Shown: positions 12,806 through 26,700 of the stretch, piece by piece
Numbering within the stretch: position 1 is the stretch's first letter
How the letters are laid out: each line of letters begins with the position of its first letter
Assembly (NCBI RefSeq): GCF_009870125.1
Contig: NC_046682.1
Coordinates: 496,001 to 560,000, forward strand
Length of the DNA stretch: 64,000 bases
Reading direction: 5' to 3'
Source of the DNA: Drosophila pseudoobscura
Taxonomy: Eukaryota; Arthropoda; Insecta; Diptera; Drosophilidae
Position numbers and translations under genes: made by a program
Notes under the pieces: generated by a model
The model's database searches: none
The model's input: only the letters and a program-made list of their open reading frames with translations
Told to the model about the DNA's origin: nothing

Positions 12806-14307
12806 TAAAAGTATATTAAATTTTGAAATTTGCCGTAAAAAATAACATACATATGTCTACTTCCCCCATCTTTCTTGGTGGTTATTTGGTGCCTCAATTT
12901 TTTGTAACTCAACTATTATTTGCGGTCCCAGCTAAAATGTATGAGAATCATATGCACACATACAGTTGTATCTCAGTCCATGTATATAACGAGAGTGCAG
13001 CTGGCTCTTAAGCGCTTTCTCTCTCTCTCTCTCTTTGGCGTTTAAAATTAAAATTTCAAGAGAGTCAGCTCTTGAGTCAGGTGGCAAAGAATTGAGTACA
13101 GAAAATTGTTTTACTCTTACTATTTATATTGTCTTTGGTATAATGTCCATCTAAGTATAAGCATGATACAATACGGTGTAGTTAAATATTTTACCGTTAT
13201 TTTAATATTTCGCGTCATGCCAATTTGACTTTGCAGTCTAGAGCCGTGTGTTAAATTAAATGCCAATTGCACATAATTTAAAATCAAAAAGTTTTACCAA
13301 TAAAACCCAGTTAAAAAAAGGAAAAATATGATTAAGAAATTATAAATAATATCAATAATAAACAATAAAAGAGGCTTTAAGGGCCGAGAATCTGCCTTTA
13401 CTGTTATGGTCATGAAAAAGCTATTGCCTATATCTTCTTGGCATATGTTCAGAAACAGTAATGAAAATCACTAATCCTCGATACTATAATATGAATCCGT
13501 CACAGAGCACTTCTAACGATCGCTTTCGTTTCTATGGCAGTTATATGTATGACACAGGTATCCGATTTTGAATGCTCTGAATTTTTTAAATTATCATGGA
13601 AAAGTAAGTAATTTTCATGTTATAGTCAAAACTGTTTGCCTACAAATAAAAAGATGGGCGGACGGACAGACGGACATACTTAATTCGTTAAGCCAATGAT
13701 GGGTAACGACAAGCTAATGTACATAATCTGTAGCTGAAAGTATATATAATCTGACAGTTTGACGAACAGTAACTGTTTATTTTCCATACTTATATAGATC
13801 AAAATTCTGTGTTTTAAGCTGCTTCTCCATAATGAAATATATAAATAAAAATAGCAATATTATTCATTAGTGGATTTCGCCACAAACAATTATAGTTAAC
13901 CTACAGCAAGGACTCTTCCCGCCTCTACCACAAATACTTACTTACTCACAGTTTGATCAACAAGGATTGTGTTTGTATAAGCGTAAAAGGAGCCTTAATT
14001 TAAATAAATATAACTTAACGTATAAATTCGCTTTATAGAAACGAAAAATTAAAACTCTTCCAACAAGTTCGAGAAATGGGAATTCTCATATATTCCCCAC
14101 CGACCTCACCCTCTTTTTCCTTCATTATATTAAGCACTATTAAACGTTTCGTTCAAAATTAATTTCTCCTTTTCTAACTTCTGGTTAAAATAATAATATA
14201 ACGAGAATAAAAAATCCAATTTTAAATGAGTAGTTTAAAAAAATTTGGTAATAAAAGTAAAAGAAATATTTTAATTAAAATAAATCAAAAAAATGCCCTA
14301 ACATTTT
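12806..14307. other. AT-rich DNA downstream of Cadps, no gene recognised
   Basis: It holds a (CT)n run at 13016-13034 and a short GGACGGACAGACGGACA tract at 13660-13677 like the one inside family A repeats. No coding frame resembles a known protein. The part next to 14307 should include the Cadps 3' UTR. Confidence 0.5.
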
Positions 14308-14711
14308 TTAAAACCAGCTTCCGCTTCCCAACTTCGAGCTTAGTCCGCCGATACCTTTTCCCAACAAATTTCCAACGCGTCCAGCAACAACATTGGTGAC
14401 AGCAGCAGCTTGAGCGGCAGCTACTTTTGATTTGGGTAAGCCCCTAGGCATATTGGATTCTTCGCCAGTGTCTTCCTCATCCGCTTCTCGAATATCATCA
14501 CAGGCCCTATGCATGCGGGAATTACTTTGAAAATCTAAACTCGAACTCTTTAAAGTAAAGCCACTACTTACTCATCTCCTTCGGCGACTTCGGGCATTGT
14601 TAGAGAGCAAGTTGCTTCTTCAGTAGCCATACGAACAGACACCGTCTGATAAGCTTTCGAATTTAGCTTGTCTTCCAAAACACCTTGCAGTTCAAAGTCG
14701 GAATATATTTT
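14308..14711 (-). CDS. Cadps: Cadps exons 21-22: C-terminal tail and stop
   Basis: Exon 21 (14572..14711) encodes [20 protein letters not shown] and an acidic stretch. Exon 22 (14308..14524) encodes [20 protein letters not shown] and ends in an Ala/Gly/Ser-rich tail [11 protein letters not shown] before TAA. The acidic segment corresponds to the acidic C-terminus of CAPS proteins, which is linked to dense-core vesicle binding in the family. No poly(A) site was assigned; AT-rich DNA follows. Confidence 0.93.
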
Positions 14712-17700
14712 CTAAATATAAAATGGGTCAATACAACTATTTTCCGAGATGGTGATTTCAATAACTTTTCAAGAATATTAAATATATAGCTAGATATAGA
14801 AAGATAGATTTTCTTGCAGACGGATTTTTAATATAATAAGAATACCGATAAATAACGTGACAGGAAGGGAAGCACAAAATGTCTTGAAGTTGATATGTAG
14901 TATAGGTACAAAGCTAGTCTCTCAGATATCTGTCCACGCCCCTCAAACTTAGCATGTGCACGCAGTATAGAAGTTGAGAACTGGTCGGATATTATATTAA
15001 TTCTACAGGAATTATTCTCTTTGTATTATATTGGTTCCTGTACTCAAGCCCATCAAGGAAGGCTTACATACTGTGATCTATATATTTTTAACTGGATTTA
15101 GTATCGTAGAGAACAACTTCATCTTCAGTTAGTTGAGTTAGTTAAAATTTCGCCACACCCCCTTCCGCCCCTGCAAAGGACGAAAATCTGGGCCATCCAC
15201 AAATCTCAGAGACTATTAAGGCTAGAGTAACCAAATTTGGTATCCACACTCCTGTTAAATCTCACTACAAAACGTATATTTCAAAAATTTCGCCCCACCC
15301 CCTTCCGCCCCCACAAAAGACGAAAATCTGTTGCATCCACAATATTGAGGATACAAGAAAACTAAAAACGCAGAATCATAGATCATGACCATATCTATCA
15401 GATTTCTGAATCTGGACCAGATCGGATCATTTTTATAGCCAAAAGGAACAAATCAATTTGCAGTGGCTACGCAGCGCCCGACGACACGCTCAGACTGATT
15501 TTCTGTCTCTCTCGCACGCACTCTTTGTCGTGTCGTTCAATATTAACGGCGTCTGCCCTCCTCGTTTCGTTTTATATTTACAGTGGAACTTCCATATGGC
15601 GAATCTCAAGAGAATATAGAATTGCAGTGTTGTGGAAATAAATTCGTTGGATAGATCCACGATGTTTATGGAAGATCGTAATAGAAAAGTTCAACTGTAG
15701 TTCGTTTTGAATCTTTGCAGGTCCAACTGCTCAGATGTGCCTATTAAATAATTGTATTATTGCAAATCTACTGGGTACCGGTTACAAATATCAACCTAGT
15801 GCAATTATTTAAGCCAATCTAGTTCTTTTATTCCTCGAAAACTGTTTTTATTTCAAGATTATAATTTAAATGTCATATTTTAATCCCGTGAAAAAAATAT
15901 GAGATTAATACCTTTGTGAGTTTGAAAACGATTGAATGCAATACACATTTATAAAATAGGTTTTGCTACGCTTCACACTTCCTGCTGAACTATTGAATGA
16001 AATCACGTTTTTGTTTTGACAGAGCTATAAACTTTTCTGAACAAGAATACATATTTATACTTTGATGAATATACTTCTTTAACCTTCGTGATATTAGGAA
16101 AATAAAAAACCATTGTCGAACACAACGAATACATTACCTTGATAATATGAGATATAGATGAGACTTGTGCATAATGCAGGGCATTATCCGAACGTTCCGA
16201 CAGCCAATTATTGAGCATAATAACTTGCTGTGTATACCATTGCTCGAAAAAATTTAGTGTCCATAAATCGTCACCAATTTTCCCACGTATCTGGTCCATG
16301 TTATTCCGTAAGAAATTCACATAGCCCTGTCCCAGGTCCTTTCCAGAGCTCGAAACATTTGTGAAACTGAGAATTGAACCAATCAAGCTTCCTTCGTCGT
16401 ATCGAGCTAATTTTGACAAAGTCGACTCTAGCACTGACATAAGTTTACCACTTAGCCCTTGTGTCATCGCTACATTCGCTTTGTCGATTTGGTCGTCGAT
16501 TTTTGCATGGAATTTATACTAGGAAAGAGTATATTTTAAATTTAAGCTTGTTGCTGTATATGCGATTTGTCACCAATCAACTTACCAAGTCAATGCCATC
16601 AATAGTCGTCAGTTTAAAGCTTTGATTTTTAGCATCTAATATCACATTAACCATAGCGCACATCTCGGATGGTATAATATAGTCCGTTGATATGAAAGCA
16701 ACATTTTTTTTCAGCCATGACTGAAAAGACGAATCAGTTCGTTGTATGCACTGCTCAATCATATCAACTGCCATCATTTTTAACCGCTGTTCTAAATGTT
16801 GTCGAAACTCAGCATCTGGCCAGTGCAGATCCCTTATGAAGGACTGTAGTGCGTCTAGCTTCCAAAAGAGATCCTCGGAAGTAGCACACCCATTTCTAAG
16901 CAAATAAAATCCCAAGTTAAAAATAAATCTCACTATGATAAACAGTGTTGTTGTCTACACATATACTAATGTGTAAAAAATCGTTATATTAGTTTAAACC
17001 TCTAGTGAAAACTTCTGTGTTATAATTATTTTAGATACTGTTTTCACACTGTAGGGTATTTTTTTATTATCGATTATGCAAGTTTTATACTAGAGCCCTG
17101 CATTAATGGACATACACTCCCCGACACTTGAATACGACATACTAATTTGTACACTTTAGGCACCAATATTTTCGGGCACAAGCCAAAGAAAACGGTGAAT
17201 TTGAATTTTCCTCAAATCTCTATTCAATTTAGCATAAATTAAAAAAAAAGTAATAGCAATATTCATCAAAGTAGATTGAGGAAAAAAATTTAATTGACAT
17301 AACTCAAATTTCCGCTCCCAAAAAATGCGACACTTGAATACGACATTCACATTGAAAAATTTTTGTGGTCGCGACCGGACATTGAATAAATTCTCAAAAA
17401 TCAATTAGGGTGTCCTTATTACGAGAAAAAAATTTGGGTTATGGTAAGTCTTTTTCAAAGGACGAAAACTCCACAATAAAAGCCTCGAAGGAAGTAGGTC
17501 CATCAATAATAAAAATAAGTGATGAAATTGGTAAAACTAGGTGTGTTCTGAGTGATTTCATAAAGAACGGGTCAAATTATGGCAAAAACATAAAAACCCG
17601 AACCAAAATTGCTACTTCCGAGACCTCTATGAGATCTCATCTGCGAGCCGCATCTAAAAAACACGACTAAAACTCGATTAAAAAATCTAAAACTGTACTT

Positions 17701-20700
17701 TAAGCTAGTGCTAAAATAATAAAACATGTTTTTTTCGAAGACTCCACACCATAAGGGACTGTAATTAATGAAAAACCCCTCAACTTTGTTGCATATTTGA
17801 CAAACTCGACTTAATGAAAAATCAACTGGTCCACGCCGTTTTAGGATCTTGCTCACCACAGAATAATAGCGCTCACACTGCTGTGAAAACGATCCAATTA
17901 TAATTCTTCTTTACTACGCACTTCCTTTACTTCCTTGAGTCCTTATAAATATAAAAAAAAACCCTTATGACACTTAAAATTTAATTTTGTTCCTTTGAAA
18001 ATGCTATGTAGCGACAGTCTCTACTCCACGCCATATGAATATGCAAAAGTACGGGAATAAGTAAGTAAGTTTTCGTCCGTTGGCTGAGGTTTTTTATTAA
18101 TTACAGTCCCTTATGGTGTGGAGTCTTCGAAAAAACATGTTTTATTATTTTAGCACTAGCTTAAAGAACAGTTTTAGATTTTTAAATCGAGTTTTAGTCG
18201 TGTTTTTTAGATGCGGCTCGCAGATGAGATCTCATAGAGGTCTCGGAAGTAGCAATTTTGGTTCGGGTTTTTATGTTTTTGCCATAATTTGACCCGTTCT
18301 TTATGAAATCACTCAGAACACACCTAGTTTTACCAATTTCATCACTTATTTTCATTATTGATGGACCTACTTCCTTCGAGGCTTTTATTGTGGAGTTTTC
18401 GTCCTTTGAAAAAGGCTTACCATAACCCAAATTTTTTTCTTGTAATAAGGACACCCTAATTGATTTTTGAGAATTTATACAATGTCCCGTCGCGACCACA
18501 AAAATTTTTCAATGTGAATGTCGTATTCAAGTGTCTCATTTTTTGGGTGCGGAAATTTGAGTTATGTCAATTAAATTTTTTTCCTCAATCTACTTTGATG
18601 AATATTGCTATTATTTTTTTTTTAATTTATGCTAAATTGAATAGAGATTTGAGGAAAATTCAAATTCACCGTTTTCTTTGGCTTGTGCCCGAAAATATTG
18701 GTGCCTAAAGTGTACAATTTAGTATGTCGTATTCAAGTGTCGGGGAGTGTAAAAAGGTGTTTTCTTTTTTTGCGTTTTTTTTAAGCTACATCTGCATAAC
18801 TACACCTGCTGCAGCGCACATTTCCCGATGCAGAGTGTGCGAAACAGAATGAGAGAATTTTCGTATCTTCAAAATTGTTTATGCGACAGATTTTCGTACT
18901 TCGTGGGGGCAGAAGGGGGTGGCGCGAAATTTCGAAACACTAACAGTGGAATATCACAGGAGTCTGGATACAATATTTGCTTTCTCTAGTTCTTATAGTC
19001 TCTGAGGCCTAGGCGCTCGTCGGGACGGACAGACGGACCGATAGATATGGCTATATCGACTCGGCTTTTGATACTGATCAAGAATATATATATATACTTT
19101 ATGAGGTCGGAAACACTTCCTTCTGAGTGTTACACACATATCTCCTTCCATCACAAATCTAATATCTATCCACATCGAGTACCCGATATAAAAAAGGTAC
19201 TTTCTTAAAATATATATCGGATGTTCTTGAACAATAAAAGCTTTTAAAAATGCAGGGCTCTATTTTATACTAAATAGATAAAAGCATATAATTACCGCAA
19301 GTATTAAATCAACTTAAATCATTTATATCTTAAATCCCTTATACAAATAATTGTTCATTGTGTAAAAAACAAGTCTAAAAATCCGGTACGAAATGCTTTT
19401 ATATATTCTATAACATAACCCAAATTGGTGGACGAAATAAAGCTTTTCTAGTTTTTTGTTATTATTCAGCGTATACATAGTGTAATAATGAAATGGATCT
19501 AAAATAGATACCGGCTGCTATGAAATGAAACCATAGGAATCGAAGATTACAGCGATATTTACATATACATCTAGCACCATTACCAACCTTGAACTTAAAT
19601 AATTATCATTCGATGGCTGACTAAGCAAGCAACAATTTTTAAATTATATATGCAGGTAATGAAAATAGAAACTAAAAAAACTTTTTGAAAGAAGCAAACT
19701 CTTAATTGGCATAGCTTTCAAGCCAATTTCTGCTGAAATTTATCGCAGATAACTGGATTTAAAATAATATAAAAGCAACTTTATTTATTTAAGGCACATT
19801 TTTCCTAAAATTTATCGGAAATACGAGCGCAAACAAAACTTACATAAAGCAACTTAAGTACCGGACATAAAATATTCCTTCAGCGTGGTACCTCATTTTT
19901 AGTAGTGCGGCATACACATATACAAAGTCCTTTTGTACAATAATATGAAAATAAAACTTGCCTAGCGATCTCGCATCGGTCGACACTTTGTAATTATTAT
20001 TAAGGATGACGAAGATGTAAAATGCGATGATAATACTGTTCTGTACTGATAATGTTCTTTATAACGTGTCAATCGAAAGAATGCTAAGCTCGGGATTGAT
20101 TCAAAATTTTTTTTGGCGACTACGCCCTGGTACTGCTTGACCGACAGAAATTAATTTACATTAATTAAATTATTGCAATTTAACGGACACAATCTATCTA
20201 ATCAATCCTTTCACAAGTCAAAGAGAATTTCATTTTAATTGCTGTCAATCGATTAAGGCCTCACACATATCTTGACTTGCAGCTTGATGCAGATGATTAA
20301 CGTGAACTATATATCCTATGTATAGTGATGAATGCAGTGGTTCCCAACTTTGCATAAAGTTATGATGAATAAATTACGTAGGCCGTTATTAAAATTGTTT
20401 GAAAAACAAATTTTAATGATGGCAAATCATTTCTTTGTTTTAAAAATTATTCTCCAGAAAATCTCAAACTTGTTGATGCACGTGATAATTCGACCGAGTA
20501 ATTCGTATTAGGTATGGATATTTTGACTTAAATCACTCAGAAATATTTTTATTATCTAATATATAAAATTCTCGTGTCAAAAGCTTTTTTGCTAAATTCC
20601 TCATAAATGGCTTGACCATTTTTCGTGAAATTTTGTGTGCTTATCGGTTAGGTGTGCACATCGTCCAACACTATTTTCTATCCCGATCAGACCACTCTTC

Positions 20701-23700
20701 GGGTACCTATGTCCTTTTATTTTGGTTTTGGTTTTTGTTGCTAAAAAACTATTCCGATTTTAGTAGATATTGGCTATGGGAAAGTTGCTTTACATAAAAA
20801 TATTGGATGCATCAAATTACAGACGGACTTCCTCCCAATCAACGACTCGCAAAATTCTGTCACCGATAACATATTTCCCGACGTACACACTCAATATTAA
20901 ATCATAATTGGCTGGCAGAAAGAACCATTTTGGCAGCAAAAAATGTGGACGTCTATGGGTTAAATTTAAAGTTGTTGCCTGGGGACTTGGTGTCATACAA
21001 ATCTATTGATGCAGTTTGTGACGAAACTGCAACGTCACTGCAACTCCAACGAAACTGTGATTTATCCAATTAATTGCCAGGCATGCCTCCACACCATTTA
21101 CAATTAAAGGTCGGACCTCCGATCATTCTGCTTCGTAACTGGAACCCACCACGGCTGTGTAATGGCACACGATTAGTCATTAAAAAACTAATGAGAAACG
21201 TTATTGAAGCAATCAATTTGAATGGAAAGTTTCAAGGCGCTCTGAAAGAAAGCTACAGTTGAAAGCTGCAAGTCTCTCCAGGCTTCAAAGTTGAGGAATA
21301 CGAGTTCTTGGATGTGCAAGGCTCCATGTTGACAATGGAGGAGAACCAACCGGCGGCGGCCAATGTCCAGTTCCAACAGGTTCCAAGTCAAGGATCAGAT
21401 AAAGGTTAAAGCAGAATTAATAAAGGTGAAGCTATACCAAAACAGATGGAAGAGAAATGAAGTTGGCCAAAGTTGACAGAACACTTCAGGAAATCTCAGA
21501 AGCAGATTGTTAAGTTATTAGCCTTAATCCATACAGCATAGTCAGCATACCAGTAGAATAACATCCTATTATTGTAATACCCGATACTTAAAAAGAGTAT
21601 AGCGGTATATTATATTTGTGGGGAAAGTAAGGCCCTGAAGGAAGCGTTGTATGGGGTCGGATAAAGTATATATATTCTTGATCAGCATCAATATCCGAGT
21701 CAATACAGCCACGTCTGTCTATCCTTCTGTCTGTCCATCCGTTTACCCGTCCGTCCGTCTTGTATGACGCCTAGTACTCAGCGACTATATGAGCTAGAGC
21801 AACGCAATTTTGTATCCAGACTCCTTTGATATAACACAGAATCAAGTTGGTTTCGAAATTTCGCCCAAAAGGCGAAAATCTGTGGCATCCACAGTTATGT
21901 CTAACTGTCCGTCCATACGTCTTTATAAGCGCCTAGATCTCGGGCTACGCCGCCAGATATTAGCCATTAATCGATAGAATATATCCAGTGGTGCAGCAGT
22001 AAATTAAATCCCTTGCTCGCATATCCCACCTTCTTCGGATATTTCAATTTATGAGCGCACTTGTCCGCTTTAACCGCTGTTTCTTCCTCGCTATCTGATA
22101 AAGATCGTATGATAGTTCTTGGTGACTTCAACTTGCCAGGAACTGTTTGGTCTTTGGTAAACGAGTCTAGTATCCTAGTGCCCATGTCACGACATGACTT
22201 TGTTGACGGCTTGCTTGACCTGTCCCTGTCTCAAGTCAATCATGTGAAAAATTCCTTGGGTCGATTGCTTGATCTATGCTTTGTATCGGATCCGACCATA
22301 GTGTTGTTAACACGAGCCCTTCCGCTCACTATACCTGAAGACGCCTACCACCCTACTTTCGAGGTGTCGCTAGATATAGGACCAACTGTATTGGATCGGT
22401 CGAGTAGACTACCTGAACGTGTCCGCTGCTTTCGTAAATCCGAGTTTTCGAAGCTTAATAACCTCATTAGGGATTTTGATTGGTCCGCTTTGAACTTGTG
22501 CACTGATGTCACAAAAGGCACAAACATTTTTTACAATGCTCTCGGCACATTTTTATACCCGATACTCAAAAGGAGTATTGGGGTATATTAGATTTGTGGT
22601 AAATGTGGATGTGTGTAACGTCCAGAAGGAATCGTTTCCGACCCTATAAAGTATATATATTCTTGATCAGCATCAATAGCCGAGACGATTGAGCCCTGTC
22701 TGTCTGTCCGTCCGTCCGTCTGTCCGTCTGTCCGTCCCCTTCAGCGCCTAATGCTCAAAGACTATAAGAGCTAGAGCAACGATGTTTTGGATCCAGACTT
22801 CTGTGATCTGATGTCACTGCTCCAAAAATATTTCAAAACTTTGCCACGCCCACTTCCGCCCCCACAAAGGGCGAAAATCTGTGGCATCCACAATTTCGAC
22901 GATACGAGAAAACTAAAAACGCAGAATCGTAGAAGATGACTATATCTTCTAGAGTGAAAAATCTGAACCTGATCGTATAATTATTACAGCCAGAATCACG
23001 AAAACAATTTCACTCTTTCTCGCTCTGTCTCACTCTAACACACAGGTTTCATGGTCGGTTTTGCCAATTGCAAAATATGAGTTCAAGGATCTCAGAACCT
23101 ATAAAAGCCAGAGCAACCAAATTTGGTATCCACACTCCTGTGATATCGGACCTTGACCGTTTCCTGTCCAAATTTCGCCACACCCCCTTCCGTCCCCGCA
23201 AAGGACGAAAATCTGAGGCAACCACAAATCTCAGAGACTATTAAGGCTAGAGTAACCAAATTTGATGCACACACTCCTTTAAGATGTCACTATAAAACGT
23301 ATATCTCAGAATTTCGCCCCACCCCCATCCGCCCCCACAAAGGACGAAAATCTGTTGCATCCACAATATTGCAGATTTGAGAAAACTAAAAATCAGAATC
23401 ATAGATAATGACCATATCTATTAGATTGCTGAATCTGGATCAGATCAGACCATTTTTTTAGCCAAAAGGAACAAATCAATTTGCAGTGGCTACGCAGCGC
23501 CCGACGTCACGCTCAGACTGATTTTCTGTCTCTCTCGCACGCACTCTTTGTCGTGTCGTTAAATATTAGCGGCGTCTGCCGGAGGAGAGCCATACTGACT
23601 TAGTATCGGGTATAACCTTAGAGTTGCGGTGTCCGCAGCAACTCACAACGTTCCTCCTCGTTTTATTCTTGTGTCCCGCTTTCTTGTCCTATTAGATCTG

Positions 23701-26700
23701 GAAATCCCTCTTGGTTTACCAAAGAGTTATCTAGTCTAAAAAACTTAAAATCAAGACTTTATAAAAAATTTCAAGAAGTGGGCTCTCCTACTTCTCACTC
23801 TCGTTATGTAATAGCTCGGTCAAACTTTTCAGATCTTTATGCTCATTGCTATAAGAACTACCTATCTCGTTGCAGGATACGTTTTTCTCAGGACCCTAAA
23901 CAGTTTTACTGCTTCGTAAACAGTAAGCGTAGAACGTCCGCACACCCATCCTCGCTATCATTTTGTAATACGTCGGCAAATAATGATCAGGCAATTGCCG
24001 ATCTTTTTGCCCAGTTTTTCCAAACCACCTATTCTGAGGAAAGCTACTCTGGTCAACTGTACCCATACGGTTTACCGAAGTCGAACGGCATTAGATTAAC
24101 CTTAGACTAATAAGGATATTAGACTAACCTTCGAGGAAAATTAGCACTAAACTTATTAAGAAATTAAGCATGCAATAAAATACAAAATACAAATACCACT
24201 ACAATTACTAATTACTAGAAAGGTGTGTAAGGATTAGTAATTTAATTTAAATTGTTAAATGAATATTCCCTACTTCATGATCTTCGACTAGTTAAGCCGG
24301 TGTTTTCACCGGGTCTAGACGGGGTTCCAGGTTGTGTACTCAGGTACTGCGCCGAAGCTCTGTGTGGATCTTTGCTTAAACTATTCACCCTGTCCATTGA
24401 TTTCTCTTGCTTGCCCCCAATCTGGAAGAAATCGTTTATAATTCCTTTCCATAAAAAAGGTAGCAAGTCTGATGCAAAAAATTATAGAGGTATAGCAAAG
24501 TTATCCGCTATTCCCAAATTGTTTGAGAAGGCTTTAACTCCGCACTTGCAACATCTCTGCAAGTCACTTATATCTCCAACTCAGCATGAATTTATAAGGC
24601 GGCGATCAACCACCACGAACTTGTTAGAGTTTACCTCTTTTCATTATTAAAGGCTTTCAAGGTAACTTACAGACGGATGTTATTTACACCGACTTTAGTA
24701 AAGCATTCGACTCTGTAAACCATTCCCTTTTAGCACATAAACTTGACCTTTTAGGGTTTCCGCCCAACCTCCTGAGATGGATTTCTAGCTATCTTTGTTC
24801 TAGGTCTCAAAGAGTCCTCTTTAAAAACTCCCTCTCTTTACCAGTAAAGGTTTCTTCGGGAGTACCACAGGGCAGCCATCTAGGCCCCTTACTCTTCACA
24901 CTCTTTATTAATGACTTGCCTTCAGTATTAACATACTCTCGAGTACTTATGTATGCGGATGATGTTAAACTGTGTCCAGTACAAGGACATTTCATTTCAT
25001 TCTCGCTTGCAATCCGATCTCAATAGCTTTCAGTCATGGTGTTGTTCAAACTTGTTACACCTTAATGCCTCGAAATGCAAAGTTATGACATTTCATCGTT
25101 CTAGCCCTTTGTTGGCTCCCTACACCCTATTTGGTGGTTCTCTTGAGAGAATTACCCTGGTGGATGATCTGGGTGTTATGTTAGACCCCAAGTTAAAGTT
25201 TTCCGAACACATTTCTACCACGGTAAATAAGGCCATGGGCGTGCTTGGGTATAAAGAGGTGGTCAAAGGAACTTGACGACCCCTATATAACAAAGACTCT
25301 CTATACCTCACTTGTTCGTCCGATCTTAGAATACGGCTCCTGTGTATGGTGCCCTCAGTACAAAGTACACCAGGACCGTATAGAATCAGTACAGAACAAA
25401 TTTGTACTCTTTGCTCTGCGGGGCCTTAACTGGGATTCGGGTGTAAGACTCCAGTAGACTATTATTAGTAAACCTCCCATCCTTAGTTAACCGTAGAAAA
25501 ATGCTTGATGTGGTATTTATGCATAACTCTATCAGGGGTGACATAGACAGCCCTGATCTGTTGTGCCGCATAAACTTCACGATTCCTATTAGACTGACTA
25601 GAAATTTTATACCGTTGTTCCTTCCATTTTGTAGATCGAATTATTCCTTGCATGAACCGTTTAGGGTCTTATGCTCGGATTATAATTCCCTCTACCATAT
25701 TATATCCAACACTAATTCTCTTCCTCTTATTAAATTACTAATCCTTACACACCTTTCTAGTAATTAGTAATTATAGTGGTATTTGTATTTTGATTGCATG
25801 CTTAGTTTCTTAGTAAGTTTAGTGCTAATTTTCCTCGAATGTTAGTCTAATAGCTATCTTTCTTGCATGTTCGCGTTCGGTTCGGCTACGTAATGCGCGT
25901 CATGCGGCAGCGCCCCTCGGTCGGTTGGGCGGGAGGAGGGCTGCGTTTTGCCTGGGATCCGCGCGTAACAGCCTTCTGCTGGTTTAACATGGGCCACTTG
26001 ACGGTGCAGTAACTGCATCGCCTCTTGAAAGATGCAGTCATTGCATGTCAACGTCCATGATGTTAATCATTTGCACTGTTCACATTTTCATTATACATGC
26101 TCACACACGGCAGCAGCCTATGCAACCACTCTTCTTTTCGCGCCTTTCTTTCGCCATCTCTATCGCTCTCTCGATTTGTCACCTCCGTCTGCCCTTAAAT
26201 TTATACTTTTATAAAAATCGAACCGTTTAGGAAATTTTTATATATTAGATTTGGATTTTATCTGTTTTTAATTTTTCTATACATCTTTTCTACATCCCTA
26301 TTTTTTTAATCTTCCGCCCACAACAGAAATGTTATATCACTCTGAATGAGGAAGAGCTTGTAAAAGAGAGAGGAAGAAGATGAGTAAGCGGGTGGAAGGC
26401 ATTGCGTAGCCACCATAATTTCATTTTTTTCTTCTGGATATACTATTATTTTCAACTGATTCGGCAATCTTTGTTTTCGGTTTTTTTCGTACCTTTAAAA
26501 TTTGAAATACCAAGACTTTTGAAGGGGCGAAATGCCCTTAGCTCTTATAATCTCGGAGATCTAGGTGCTTATTGGGACGGACGAACGGCCAGACGGATAT
26601 GACTATATGGACTCGGCTATTAATGCTGATCAAGTATATACTCTATGAGGACGGAAAAGCTTCCGTCTCTGTGTTCAAAATGTAATATACCCCTTTACTC

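Larger units (their letters stand above)
17091..19262. mobile_element. hAT-like element with 8-bp target duplication, hosting nested insertions
   Basis: Ends are TAGAGCCCTGCATT at the left and its complement AATGCAGGGCTCTA at the right. Both sides are flanked by the same octamer TTTTATAC (17083-17090 and 19263-19270). An 8-bp duplication with TAGAG-type ends fits the hAT superfamily. Its own sequence is only the outer part; a Tc1-like fold-back element occupies 17115..18749 and a family A repeat lies at about 18830..19190. No transposase of its own was seen. Confidence 0.82.
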
